Shown here in pieces: positions 1-6,587 of a stretch of 64,000 nt of DNA. The notes below the pieces were generated by a model. The model was not told where the DNA came from. It searched no databases and saw only the letters and a program-made list of their open reading frames with translations. How positions within the stretch are numbered: the first letter of the stretch is position 1; each line of letters starts with the position of its first letter. Both the position numbers and the translations under genes were made by a program. The stretch lies in NCBI RefSeq assembly GCF_003355155.1, contig NZ_CP031320.1, positions 372,001 through 436,000 on the forward strand, given 5' to 3'. Origin of the DNA: Streptomyces armeniacus. Its GTDB lineage: Bacteria > Actinomycetota > Actinomycetes > Streptomycetales > Streptomycetaceae.

Positions 1-114
1 CTGGGGGCCACGGTCCGGATGCGGGACGAACTCGAGGAGTGGGTCCCCGGTTTCGAGCCGTCACCACCAACTGGAGTCGATGCGGCCCTCGATGGCACGG
101 AGGTGGGCGCGTGA
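1..114 (+). CDS. possible 3' end of a gene entering from the left edge
   Basis: Frame 1 is open from the first base to a TGA at 112-114. The first 20 or so residues (RMRDELEEWVPGFE is the readable core) look protein-like. The last part overlaps the 3' end of the zinc-ribbon gene on the other strand by about 50 bases, so the true end is doubtful. No family is recognised. It may be only a chance open frame. Confidence 0.25.
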   Translation: MGATVRMRDELEEWVPGFEPSPPTGVDAALDGTEVGA

Positions 115-261
115 GCACTCCTCACAGAAGTACCGCCGGTCTCCGTTCTCCACGGAGCAGACCCATGTCACCGGTGTCTCCTCGGCGGTAGTGCCGCAGA
201 GGGCGCAGACCGTCCTGCCGGTCGTCTTCTCGTCCACCTTCACGAAGATAACCCCCGGCAC
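61..261 (-). CDS. small zinc-ribbon protein
   Basis: This is a 66-residue protein of unknown function. It carries two C-x2-C pairs (CALC near residue 19 and CEEC near residue 46) plus a lone Cys, the arrangement of a small zinc ribbon, and ends in a conserved-looking DSSWW tail. Similar small proteins are common in streptomycetes, but I know no assigned role. The GTG at 261 has no Shine-Dalgarno and lies six bases from a strong hairpin. The internal GTG at 243 (start VKVDEK) is an equally good start and would leave 60 residues. The gene is the last of a leftward run behind wblC and the small basic gene. Confidence 0.7.
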   Translation of the reverse strand: MPGVIFVKVDEKTTGRTVCALCGTTAEETPVTWVCSVENGDRRYFCEECSRAHLRAIEGRIDSSWW

Positions 262-266
262 ACGAA

Positions 267-293
267 GGAACCGGGGCGCAACGCCCCGGTTCC
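267..293. terminator. perfect 12-bp hairpin
   Basis: Bases 267-278 and 282-293 are perfect reverse complements around a CAA loop. There is no clean T-run on either side. It most likely ends the leftward transcript of the small basic gene (stop at 324), but it sits almost on top of the proposed start of the zinc-ribbon gene, so it could also act as an attenuator for that gene. Confidence 0.6.
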
Positions 294-323
294 TCCCTCG
301 GTCATCTGTCCTGCCCTTCAGGC

Positions 324-572
324 TTACTGCATGACCGCCATGGCGATCGCGCGGCGAGCCCGCAGCGAGGCGCGTTCAGCACGGCGCTGCAAGCGGCGTG
401 CCGACACCACGTGCAGCGCCCTGCGTTCGGACTCGGCCTCGCGGATGCGTGCGTCCATATGGGCGCGCGCCAGTGATTCTGGCAAGAGTTGCATGTCTCG
501 GGTCCTCTTCTGAGGTGACGCCTCCGCGGTCGTCTGGCGACGGGCGGCGGTGTCGGTGGTGGATGTCTTCAT
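324..572 (-). CDS. small basic arginine-rich protein downstream of wblC
   Basis: This is an 82-residue protein whose last 56 residues (from MQLLPESLARAHM) form a highly charged, Arg/Ala-rich, probably helical segment ending in AIAMAVMQ. The ATG at 572 has an AGGA seven bases upstream. The internal ATG at 494 has GAGGA eight bases upstream. An ATG at 650 overlaps the wblC stop and would make a 108-residue version. Any of the three may be used. The basic helix could bind nucleic acid, but no family is recognised. It is probably cotranscribed with wblC. Confidence 0.6.
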   Translation of the reverse strand: MKTSTTDTAARRQTTAEASPQKRTRDMQLLPESLARAHMDARIREAESERRALHVVSARRLQRRAERASLRARRAIAMAVMQ

Positions 573-646
573 CGTCGGATCCTGCTTCGGAAGGTGACGC
601 AGCTGAGGGTCGTGCGTCGACGGCTGACTGATCGTTCCCGGGGTGT

Positions 647-1009
647 TCATGCCACGACCGGGTTCTTCCGCGGACGTCCGCGCGGACGCTTCCGCGGCAC
701 GACAACGCCCTGGACGAACAGCTCGCCACCCCAGACGCCCCACGGCTCACGCCGGTCCTTGGCGCCGGCGAGGCAGGCCTCACGCAGCGGACAGGTCTGG
801 CAGAGCGACTTGGCGTACTCGACGTCGGCGGGCGATTCGGCGAAGAAGACCTCGGGGTCGTAGGAGCGGCAGGGAACGGCCACACCGAGGCGCTCGATGG
901 CGTCGTCGAGCTCGGTGAGAGTCGTGAGCGGGGCGGTCAAGGTGTCCTCCGTGGCATCAGGTGGCATCAGGTCGGTGGTCGGTGACGGGGCGTGCGTCTC
1001 GGTCTGCAC
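647..1009 (-). CDS. wblC: WhiB-like iron-sulfur transcription factor WblC/WhiB7
   Basis: This 120-residue protein has the four WhiB cysteines (residues 47, 70, 73 and 79, spaced C-x22-C-x2-C-x5-C) that hold a 4Fe-4S cluster. The turn motif GVWGGE lies near residues 91-96 and the C-terminal AT-hook RPRGRPRK near 108-115. This combination identifies WblC, the Streptomyces counterpart of mycobacterial WhiB7. That protein binds the housekeeping sigma factor and AT-rich promoters and activates intrinsic antibiotic-resistance genes when translation is inhibited. The GTG start at 1009 has a GAGGAAG ribosome site. The gene is preceded by a leader of more than 400 bases with an upstream ORF and an attenuator-like hairpin (separate entries). 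A small basic gene follows. Confidence 0.95.
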   Translation of the reverse strand: MQTETHAPSPTTDLMPPDATEDTLTAPLTTLTELDDAIERLGVAVPCRSYDPEVFFAESPADVEYAKSLCQTCPLREACLAGAKDRREPWGVWGGELFVQGVVVPRKRPRGRPRKNPVVA

Positions 1010-1048
1010 TGTCGTCTTCCTCGTCTTTCGGTGTCTGTTGTCTGGTCG

Positions 1049-1067
1049 GCCCGGCTGGTGGCCGGGC
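1049..1067 (-). promoter_or_regulatory. second hairpin in the wblC leader
   Basis: GCCCGGC (1049-1055) and GCCGGGC (1061-1067) pair around a five-base loop, between the attenuator-like hairpin and the wblC ribosome site. It may insulate the ribosome site or be part of an alternative fold of the leader. Confidence 0.5.
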
Positions 1068-1081
1068 TGGGGCAAACAGAA

Positions 1082-1114
1082 GGGCCGCGGATCCCGGTGT
1101 GGGTTCCGCGGCCC
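1082..1114 (-). terminator. wblC leader attenuator-like terminator
   Basis: GGGCCGCGGA (1082-1091) and TCCGCGGCCC (1105-1114) form a perfect 10-bp stem. Three more inner G-C pairs are possible. On the wblC strand the stem is followed by TTCTGTTTG, a short T-rich tract. It starts 27 bases after the stop of the upstream ORF and about 70 bases before the wblC start. A 7-base segment inside the last codons of the upstream ORF (1156-1162) is complementary to 1112-1118, so an alternative pairing that opens this stem is possible. Confidence 0.7.
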
Positions 1115-1141
1115 TGGAAGGTGCCGACCTGATCTTGCCGG

Positions 1142-1429
1142 TCAGGCTGGATCTCTCCAGGGATCGTGGCCACGGAAGGCCCACATCGTGTGCTGCTGCG
1201 TCTTCTGGCTTCCTTCGCCGGCACCATTGGCCGCCGCAAAGGCGGAGACATACGCCTGCGCCTGTGCCGCTACCGCCAGTGCCTTCGTCGGTCGCTCATT
1301 GCCGCCGAGCCGCATGTCGCCACCCGCGCGGACGCCGGACACACCGGTGCCGACGAGACGGAAGACGGGCAGGCAGGAGGCGACGACCGAGTGATCGGTC
1401 AGTTTGACGGTCTGGATGATCTCGCTCAC
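1142..1429 (-). CDS. upstream ORF (leader peptide) of wblC
   Basis: This 95-codon ORF starts with GTG at 1429 behind a very strong GAGAGGAGG ribosome site eight bases away. The first half has codon usage typical of real genes here; the second half is less biased. The product (beginning MSEIIQTVKLTDHS) matches no family I know. Its stop at 1142 is just upstream of the terminator-like hairpin, the expected geometry for ribosome-mediated attenuation. whiB7-type genes are known to be controlled by leader ORFs and attenuation. This one is longer than classical leader peptides, so it could also make a small stable protein. Confidence 0.65.
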   Translation of the reverse strand: MSEIIQTVKLTDHSVVASCLPVFRLVGTGVSGVRAGGDMRLGGNERPTKALAVAAQAQAYVSAFAAANGAGEGSQKTQQHTMWAFRGHDPWRDPA

Positions 1430-1576
1430 TTGGCTCGCCTCCTCTCGGCGTTTCGGGGACCGGCCGGGGCTGGTCCGAAGATGTTCAGCGTTCAGTACAG
1501 CATGGAAAGTGTGGAGCGAGAAGCCCCGCCCTCTCCATGTCCGGAAGGCTATGAGGCTCCGTGCTGCCCACGCAAA
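1430..1576 (-). promoter_or_regulatory. region that must hold the wblC promoter
   Basis: This stretch lies between the uvrD2 stop and the leader ORF ribosome site. A weak -10-like TGTACT sits at 1499-1494 on the minus strand, with TTCTCG 17 bases upstream as a poor -35. No clear AT-rich WhiB7 box is seen. The exact promoter is not assigned. Confidence 0.3.
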
Positions 1577-3784
1577 CTATTTTTCCGTCTCTTCTGTAAC
1601 AGCCTCCGTGACGGGCTCCTCGCCTGCGCACAGCGCCAGAACGGCCGCCCCGAAGCGATCCAGCTTGCGTGCCCCGACGCCGGAGATCCGGGACAGCTCC
1701 GCCTCGCTGTCCGGCACCGTCTCGGCGATGGCCATCAGCGTCTTGTCGGTGAAAACGCAGTACGCGGGCTGGCCCAGCTGCTGCGCCTGCCCCGAGCGCC
1801 ACTCCCGCAGCCGCTCGTACAGCTCCTCGTCGAGATCGGACGGGCAGCCCTCGCAGCGCATCAGCTTCATCTCGCCCGCGTCGGTCAGCGTGCGGCCGCA
1901 CACACGGCAGCGCACCGGTCCGCGGCGCTTGCGGGACCGGCCGCGCTCGACGCCACCGTCACCGCCCGCCGTACGGGCGCCCGAGGCGGACGAGCCGGGC
2001 CGCAGCCCGTTGAGGAAGCGGCTCGGGCGGCGGCTGGCGCGACCGCCCGGCGAACGGGACAGCGCCCAGGACAGCCCGAGATGAGTACGGGCCCGGGTGA
2101 CGCCGACGTACAGCAGCCGCCGCTCCTCCTCGACCTGCTCGTCCGTCTTGGCGTACGTGATCGGCATCATGCCCTCGGTGAGACCGACCAGGAAGACGGC
2201 GTCCCACTCCAGGCCCTTCGCCGAGTGCAGCGAGGCGAGGGTCACGCCCTCGACGGTCGGGGCGTGCTGCGCGTTCGCCCGCTCGTCCAGCTCCGCTACG
2301 AGATCGGCGAGCGTGGCCTGCGGGCGCGCCTTGCGGAAGTCCTCCGCCAGCCGCACCAGAGCGGCGAGCGACTCCCAGCGGTCGCGGGCCGCGCCGGAGC
2401 CGGCCGGCGGCTCGGTGGTCCAGCCGCGGGACGTGAGCACCGCGCGCACCTGGGACGGCAGGTCCACCGCGTCCTCGAGCAGCGGGTCGTTGCCGCCCGC
2501 GCGGGCCGCCCCGCGCAGCGCGACCCCGGCCTCGCGCACTTCGGCGCGCTCGAAGAAGCGCTCGGCGCCGCGGAGTTGGTACGGCACACCGGCGTCGGCG
2601 AGGGCCTGTTCGTAGATCTCGGACTGGGCGTTGATGCGGTAGAGCACCGCGATGCCGCTCGCGGGCACGCCGCTGTCGATCAGCTCGCGGATGCGCCGGG
2701 CGGTGCCCTCGGCCTCGGCGGGCTCGTCCGCGTACTCCGCGTAGACCGGGTCCGGGCCGGGCCCTGTCTGCGAGATGAGCTCGAGCCGGTGCTCGGCGGC
2801 CCGGCCGCGAGCCTGCCCGAGCAGACCGTTGGCCAAGTGCACGACCTGGGGCGTCGAACGGTAGTCCCGGACGAGCTTCACCACCGTCGCGTCCGGGTGC
2901 TTGGTGCGGAAGTCCAGCAGGTGGTCCGGGGAGGCGCCGGTGAACGAATAGATCGTCTGGCTCGCGTCCCCGACGACGCACAGGCTGTCCCGGTCCCCCA
3001 GCCACAGCTCCAGCAGCCGCTGCTGGAGCGGGCTGACGTCCTGGTACTCGTCGACCACGAAGTGCTGGTACTGCCCGCGCACGGTGTCGGCGATGTCCGG
3101 CCGGTCCTGGAGCACGCCCACCGTCAGCAGCAGCACGTCCTCGAAGTCGATCACCGAGCGGTCCCGCTTGAGCTGTTCGTACAGCGCGAAGATCCTGCTC
3201 GTCTCCGCCGGGTCACGCGGCGCCTCGCGGCTGGACTTCGCCACCGCCGCCGGATAGTCCTCCGGCGTGGTCTGCGTGACCTTGGACCACTCGATCTCGC
3301 CCGTGACATCGCGGAGTTCGTTCCGGTCGAGCCGGATACGGGAGCGCGCGGCCGCCTCGGCCACCAGCTGGATCTTCCGCTCCAGCAGCTGCGGCAGCTC
3401 GCCGCCCACAGCGCGCGGCCAGAAGAACTGGAGCTGGCGCAGCGCCGCCGAGTGGAAGGTGCGGGCCTGGACGCCCGTGGCACCGAGCTGGCGCAGCCGC
3501 CCGCGCATCTCGCCCGCGGCGCGGTTCGTGAAGGTGACGGCGAGGACGCTCGCCGGGGGCAGCATGCCGGCCCGCACGCCGTACGCGATGCGGTGCGTGA
3601 TGGCGCGGGTCTTGCCCGTGCCCGCGCCCGCCAGCACGCACACCGGCCCCTGCAGTGCCGTGGCGACCTCGCGCTGCTCCGGATCGAGCCCGTCCAGCAC
3701 GGCGTCGGCGTCCCGCGGCGGTTCCACGTGGTCGGGCCGGCCGGGAGTGGGCGGGAAGAGAGTGGCGTCCGTTGCTGCAGTCAC
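1577..3784 (-). CDS. uvrD2: superfamily I DNA helicase UvrD2
   Basis: This 735-residue ATP-dependent 3'-to-5' DNA helicase of the UvrD/Rep type has its Walker A AGAGTGKT at residues 52-59. The Walker B DEYQD lies at 245-249, motif III GDASQTIY near 272, the HSAKGLEW motif near 530 and VGVTRAR near 575. After the motor domains come a four-cysteine module (CRVC and MRCEGC, roughly residues 620-645) and a C-terminal HRDC domain. That domain set is the mark of the actinobacterial UvrD2 branch, in which the tetracysteine segment helps unwinding. The start is GTG at 3784. It lies between the wblC leader and the divergent mycoredoxin gene, as in mycobacteria. Confidence 0.93.
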   Translation of the reverse strand: MTAATDATLFPPTPGRPDHVEPPRDADAVLDGLDPEQREVATALQGPVCVLAGAGTGKTRAITHRIAYGVRAGMLPPASVLAVTFTNRAAGEMRGRLRQLGATGVQARTFHSAALRQLQFFWPRAVGGELPQLLERKIQLVAEAAARSRIRLDRNELRDVTGEIEWSKVTQTTPEDYPAAVAKSSREAPRDPAETSRIFALYEQLKRDRSVIDFEDVLLLTVGVLQDRPDIADTVRGQYQHFVVDEYQDVSPLQQRLLELWLGDRDSLCVVGDASQTIYSFTGASPDHLLDFRTKHPDATVVKLVRDYRSTPQVVHLANGLLGQARGRAAEHRLELISQTGPGPDPVYAEYADEPAEAEGTARRIRELIDSGVPASGIAVLYRINAQSEIYEQALADAGVPYQLRGAERFFERAEVREAGVALRGAARAGGNDPLLEDAVDLPSQVRAVLTSRGWTTEPPAGSGAARDRWESLAALVRLAEDFRKARPQATLADLVAELDERANAQHAPTVEGVTLASLHSAKGLEWDAVFLVGLTEGMMPITYAKTDEQVEEERRLLYVGVTRARTHLGLSWALSRSPGGRASRRPSRFLNGLRPGSSASGARTAGGDGGVERGRSRKRRGPVRCRVCGRTLTDAGEMKLMRCEGCPSDLDEELYERLREWRSGQAQQLGQPAYCVFTDKTLMAIAETVPDSEAELSRISGVGARKLDRFGAAVLALCAGEEPVTEAVTEETEK

Positions 3785-3885
3785 CCCACCATGCTGTCAG
3801 GTCTCCGGAGACCACCGGGCCGGTTGTCCACAGCTGGGCCGGATTGTTCGTACGAATACGGGTGGGGCGCCGCGAGCGGTCCGGC

Positions 3886-3952
3886 GTTCCGGGGCGCACG
3901 GGCCCGGGGTTCCGGAGCGCATGGGCCCGGGGTTCCGGAGCGCTCGGGAATG
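3886..3952. repeat. 23-bp tandem repeat upstream of the mycoredoxin gene
   Basis: There are three head-to-tail copies: 3886-3908, 3909-3931 and a 21-base third copy at 3932-3952. Each begins GTTCCGG(A/G)GCGC and contains a run of G/C. They lie in the spacer between divergent uvrD2 and mrx1, 64-130 bases ahead of the mrx1 start, where a promoter is expected. Confidence 0.85.
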
Positions 3953-4015
3953 GTTCCGCGGGTCCGCACGTTCCCCTTCTGCCATCGCCGATCACACGAA
4001 GGAGCGCGAGCACCC

Positions 4016-4273
4016 ATGCCCGGAACCGTGACCATGTACAGCACCACCTGGTGTGGCTACTGCCGTCGGCTCAAGGGCCAGATGGACCGCGAGGGCATCG
4101 CGTACACGGAGATCAACATCGAGCACGACGCGGAGTCCGCGGCCTTCGTGGAGAAGGCGAACGGCGGGAACCAGACCGTCCCCACCGTTCTCGTGGTCCC
4201 CGAGAGCGGCGGCGAGCCCGCCACGATGACGAACCCCTCGCTGGCCCAGGTGAAGGCCGCGCTCGCGGCCTGA
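4016..4273 (+). CDS. mrx1: mycoredoxin (glutaredoxin-fold, mycothiol-linked)
   Basis: This 85-residue thioredoxin/glutaredoxin-fold protein has the active site WCGYC at residues 12-16. The cis-proline motif TVPTVLV lies near 54-60. Actinobacterial mycoredoxins with CGYC reduce protein-mycothiol mixed disulfides using mycothiol instead of glutathione. The ATG at 4016 has AAGGAG 11 bases upstream. The length is normal for the family. It is divergent from uvrD2, the same arrangement as in mycobacteria, which supports the call. Confidence 0.92.
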   Translation: MPGTVTMYSTTWCGYCRRLKGQMDREGIAYTEINIEHDAESAAFVEKANGGNQTVPTVLVVPESGGEPATMTNPSLAQVKAALAA

Positions 4274-4319
4274 ACGGGCCCTGAACGGGTCCTGAACGAA
4301 CGCTGTCTGCACGCGCACA

Positions 4320-4379
4320 CCGCGGCGGCGGGGCGGGGCCGTCGGGGTCAGCCCCGTCAGCCCCGCCCCGCCGCCGCGG
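4320..4379. terminator. perfect 20-bp stem, bidirectional terminator
   Basis: Bases 4320-4339 and 4360-4379 are perfect reverse complements, and the 20-base loop has further GGGG/CCCC pairing. It lies between the convergent mrx1 and HxlR genes. The right arm is inside the HxlR coding sequence and encodes its last Ala-rich residues. Confidence 0.8.
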
Positions 4380-4782
4380 CAGTGGCACGGCCGTCCCGCG
4401 TACGGCCGTCCTGCCCGTGCCCGTCCCGCCCGTCACCGTCGTGCCGGTCACGCGCCTCCATCACGGCGCTCACATGCTCCTCGGCCCAGTCGCTGATCAT
4501 CATGATCGGCGCCACCAGCGAATGGCCGAGCGGCGTCAGCGAATACTCCACCCGCGGCGGCACCTCCGCGAAGACCTGCCGGGTCAGCAGCCCGTCCCGC
4601 GCCATCGCGCGCAGCGTCTGCGTGAGCACCTTGGCCGTCACGCCGCCGATCCGGTCGCGCAGTTCGGTGAACCTGTGGTCCCGCTCGCTCAGCGCGAGCA
4701 CGACCAGCACCGACCACTTGTCGCCTATCCGGTCCAGCACCAAGCGCGTCGGACAATCCGGGTCGAAGCTGTCACCTCTCAT
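4357..4782 (-). CDS. HxlR-family winged-helix regulator
   Basis: This is a 141-residue transcription regulator. The HxlR pattern is clear: an N-terminal CP...VLDRIGDKWSVLVVLAL helix, then FTELRDRIGG, LTQTLRAMARDGLL and the wing PPRVEYSLTPLG. The C-terminal 30 residues are a low-complexity Asp/Gly/Ala tail, partly encoded by the terminator stem. ATG at 4782 is preferred; a TTG at 4791 is possible. It is divergent from an NAD(P)-binding oxidoreductase gene with a 99-base spacer holding a perfect dyad, so it probably controls that gene and itself. HxlR proteins often sense electrophiles or redox state. Confidence 0.88.
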   Translation of the reverse strand: MRGDSFDPDCPTRLVLDRIGDKWSVLVVLALSERDHRFTELRDRIGGVTAKVLTQTLRAMARDGLLTRQVFAEVPPRVEYSLTPLGHSLVAPIMMISDWAEEHVSAVMEARDRHDGDGRDGHGQDGRTRDGRATAAAAGRG

Positions 4783-4818
4783 GGTTTCCAAAGTACACCA
4801 AGGGTCCTTTGAAGTAAC

Positions 4819-4837
4819 CGGTATCCGATGGATACCG
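4819..4837. promoter_or_regulatory. operator-like dyad between HxlR gene and oxidoreductase gene
   Basis: CGGTATCC (4819-4826), a 3-base GAT spacer and GGATACCG (4830-4837) form a perfect 8+3+8 inverted repeat. It lies centrally in the divergent spacer, 36 bases from the HxlR start and 44 from the oxidoreductase start. It is the natural candidate binding site for the HxlR protein. Confidence 0.6.
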
Positions 4838-4881
4838 TCTCCTCACACGCTGACGACCACAGCGCTCAAGGAGGTATTGCC

Positions 4882-5502
4882 ATGAGGATTCTGCTGATCG
4901 GCGCCACCGGGATGATCGGAAGCCGGATCGCGGCCGAGGCCCGCGCCCGCGGCCACGAGATCACCGGGGCCACCCGCAGCGGCACGGACGGCACGAAGGT
5001 GTTGCACGCCGACGACGCCGAGGCGGTCGCCGCCGCGGCCGCCGGGCACGACGCCGTCGTACTCGCGGTCTCACCGCCGCGCGACGGCAGCGACCCCATC
5101 GGCCCCACGCTCGCCACCGGGCGCGGAGTGCTGGAGGGCGTGCGCTCGGCGGGCGTACGCCTTGTGGTGGTCGGCGGCGCGGGTTCGCTCGAAGTCGCCC
5201 CGGGCGTACGCCTGGTGGACACGCCGGACTTCCCCGAGGCGTACAAGGCGGAGTCGCTGGCCCATGCGCAGCTGCTGGACGAGATCCGTGCGGGCGCCGA
5301 GGGGATCGACTGGACGTACATCTCCCCCGCCGCCCTCATCCAGCCCGGCGAGCGCACGGGCACGTACCGGACCGGCGGCGACGAGCTGCTGACGGACGAC
5401 AAGGGCAACAGCACCATCAGCGCCGAGGACTACGCCGTCGCGCTCGTCGACGAGCTGGAGAAGCGCGAGGCGGCGGGCCGCCGCATCGGCGTCGCGTACT
5501 GA
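4882..5502 (+). CDS. NAD(P)-binding oxidoreductase, atypical SDR/NmrA-like
   Basis: This 206-residue Rossmann-fold protein has the dinucleotide-binding motif GATGMIG at residues 7-13. It is short and lacks a clear YxxxK catalytic pair, so it belongs to the atypical SDR / NAD(P)H-binding group (NmrA-like, YhfK-like). Such proteins may sense or use NAD(P)H; the substrate is unknown. The ATG at 4882 follows a strong AAGGAGG. It is divergent from an HxlR regulator, a common pairing for small redox enzymes. Confidence 0.85.
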   Translation: MRILLIGATGMIGSRIAAEARARGHEITGATRSGTDGTKVLHADDAEAVAAAAAGHDAVVLAVSPPRDGSDPIGPTLATGRGVLEGVRSAGVRLVVVGGAGSLEVAPGVRLVDTPDFPEAYKAESLAHAQLLDEIRAGAEGIDWTYISPAALIQPGERTGTYRTGGDELLTDDKGNSTISAEDYAVALVDELEKREAAGRRIGVAY

Positions 5503-5520
5503 ACGGGCGGCGCAGCGTGG

Positions 5521-5584
5521 CCGGGACTCAGCGCGGCCGGGACTCAGCGCGGCCGGGACTCAGCGCGACCGGGACTCAGCGCGG
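5521..5584. repeat. 16-bp tandem repeat, four copies
   Basis: There are four consecutive units CCGGGACTCAGCGCG(G/A) at 5521, 5537, 5553 and 5569, with a partial copy before them. They lie between the convergent oxidoreductase gene and nudC. The last copy supplies the nudC stop codon (TCA at 5576-5578 on the plus strand). Confidence 0.9.
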
Positions 5585-6514
5585 GCGCGGCAGAGGCTTC
5601 CCGTACCAGAGCTCCACCAGGCGCGCCGCGATCGATATGCCGGACAGCGGCAGCACCTCGCCGGACTCGATCGCGGCGCCCAGCTCGTCCCGCGAGAACC
5701 AGCGCGCCTCCTCGATCTCCTCCCCGTCCACCCGCACTTCGGGCGACGTGGCGCGGGCCATGAAGCCCAGCATCAGGCTGGAGGGGAACGGCCACGGCTG
5801 GCTGCCGACGTACTCGACGTCGCCGACCGCCACACCCGCCTCCTCAGCGACCTCGCGGACCACGGCGCGTTCGATCGACTCGCCGGGCTCCACGAAGCCG
5901 GCGAGCGTCGAGAAGCGCCCCTCCGGCCAGTGCACCTGGCGGCCGAGCAGCGCCCGGTCCTCGTCGTCGGTCACCAGCATGATCACGGCGGGGTCGGTGC
6001 GCGGATAGTGTTCCGCGCCGCAGGCGGGGCAGCGGCGGATGTGGCCGGCGGCGGCGATGACCGTACGTTCACCGCAGCGGGAGCAGAAGCGGTGCAGGCG
6101 CTGCCAGTTCTCCAGGGCGACGGCGTGCACGAGGAGTTCGGAGTCGCGTTCGGACAGGAGCGCGCCCGCCTCGCGCAGGCCGGCGGGGCGGGCGGCCTCG
6201 TCCATGCGGCCGGGCAGCGAGTCCTTCTGCAGCGCGAAGTACCGCACGCCGTCGTCGCCGGTGCCCAGGAAGTAGCGGTGCGACTCGGTGATGGGCGCGT
6301 CGAACGTGCCCATCGTCACCAACTCCGTACGGCCGTCCGCCGTGTCCTCGACGAGGGCCTGGCCGCCGGAGACCACGAAGACGCGCGTCGTCGGGTGGCT
6401 CCACGCCGCGGCCAGCCACGCCTCGTCCAGCCTGTGGTGGGCGGAGCGGTCGATACCGCCGTCGCCGGTCAGCGTGATCGGCCGTTCGGCGGTGCGGTCG
6501 GTCCAGGTGGTCAC
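5576..6514 (-). CDS. nudC: NADH pyrophosphatase / NAD-cap decapping Nudix hydrolase
   Basis: This 312-residue enzyme hydrolyses NAD(H) to NMN(H) and AMP and, in other bacteria, removes NAD caps from RNA. It has a zinc ribbon with cysteines at 144, 147, 162 and 165, and the Nudix box (start G206, core REVAEEAG). The NudC-specific SQPWPFPSS motif lies near 238. All expected elements are present. The GTG start at 6514 lies 73 bases after the upstream M20 peptidase gene. It closes the leftward adnA-adnB-peptidase-nudC run. The stop is inside a tandem repeat. Confidence 0.93.
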   Translation of the reverse strand: MTTWTDRTAERPITLTGDGGIDRSAHHRLDEAWLAAAWSHPTTRVFVVSGGQALVEDTADGRTELVTMGTFDAPITESHRYFLGTGDDGVRYFALQKDSLPGRMDEAARPAGLREAGALLSERDSELLVHAVALENWQRLHRFCSRCGERTVIAAAGHIRRCPACGAEHYPRTDPAVIMLVTDDEDRALLGRQVHWPEGRFSTLAGFVEPGESIERAVVREVAEEAGVAVGDVEYVGSQPWPFPSSLMLGFMARATSPEVRVDGEEIEEARWFSRDELGAAIESGEVLPLSGISIAARLVELWYGKPLPRPR

Positions 6515-6587
6515 AGCGGCTTCCCGATTCCCTTCGTCGTCAGCGTCGTCGGTCGTGGCGCGTGGGGCGGTGTCGTCGTACGTCGGT

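Noticed and set aside
1166..4273. A 1035-codon plus-strand frame ending in the mycoredoxin
   Set aside because: Only the last 85 codons are real; the rest is antisense shadow of uvrD2 and of the wblC leader.
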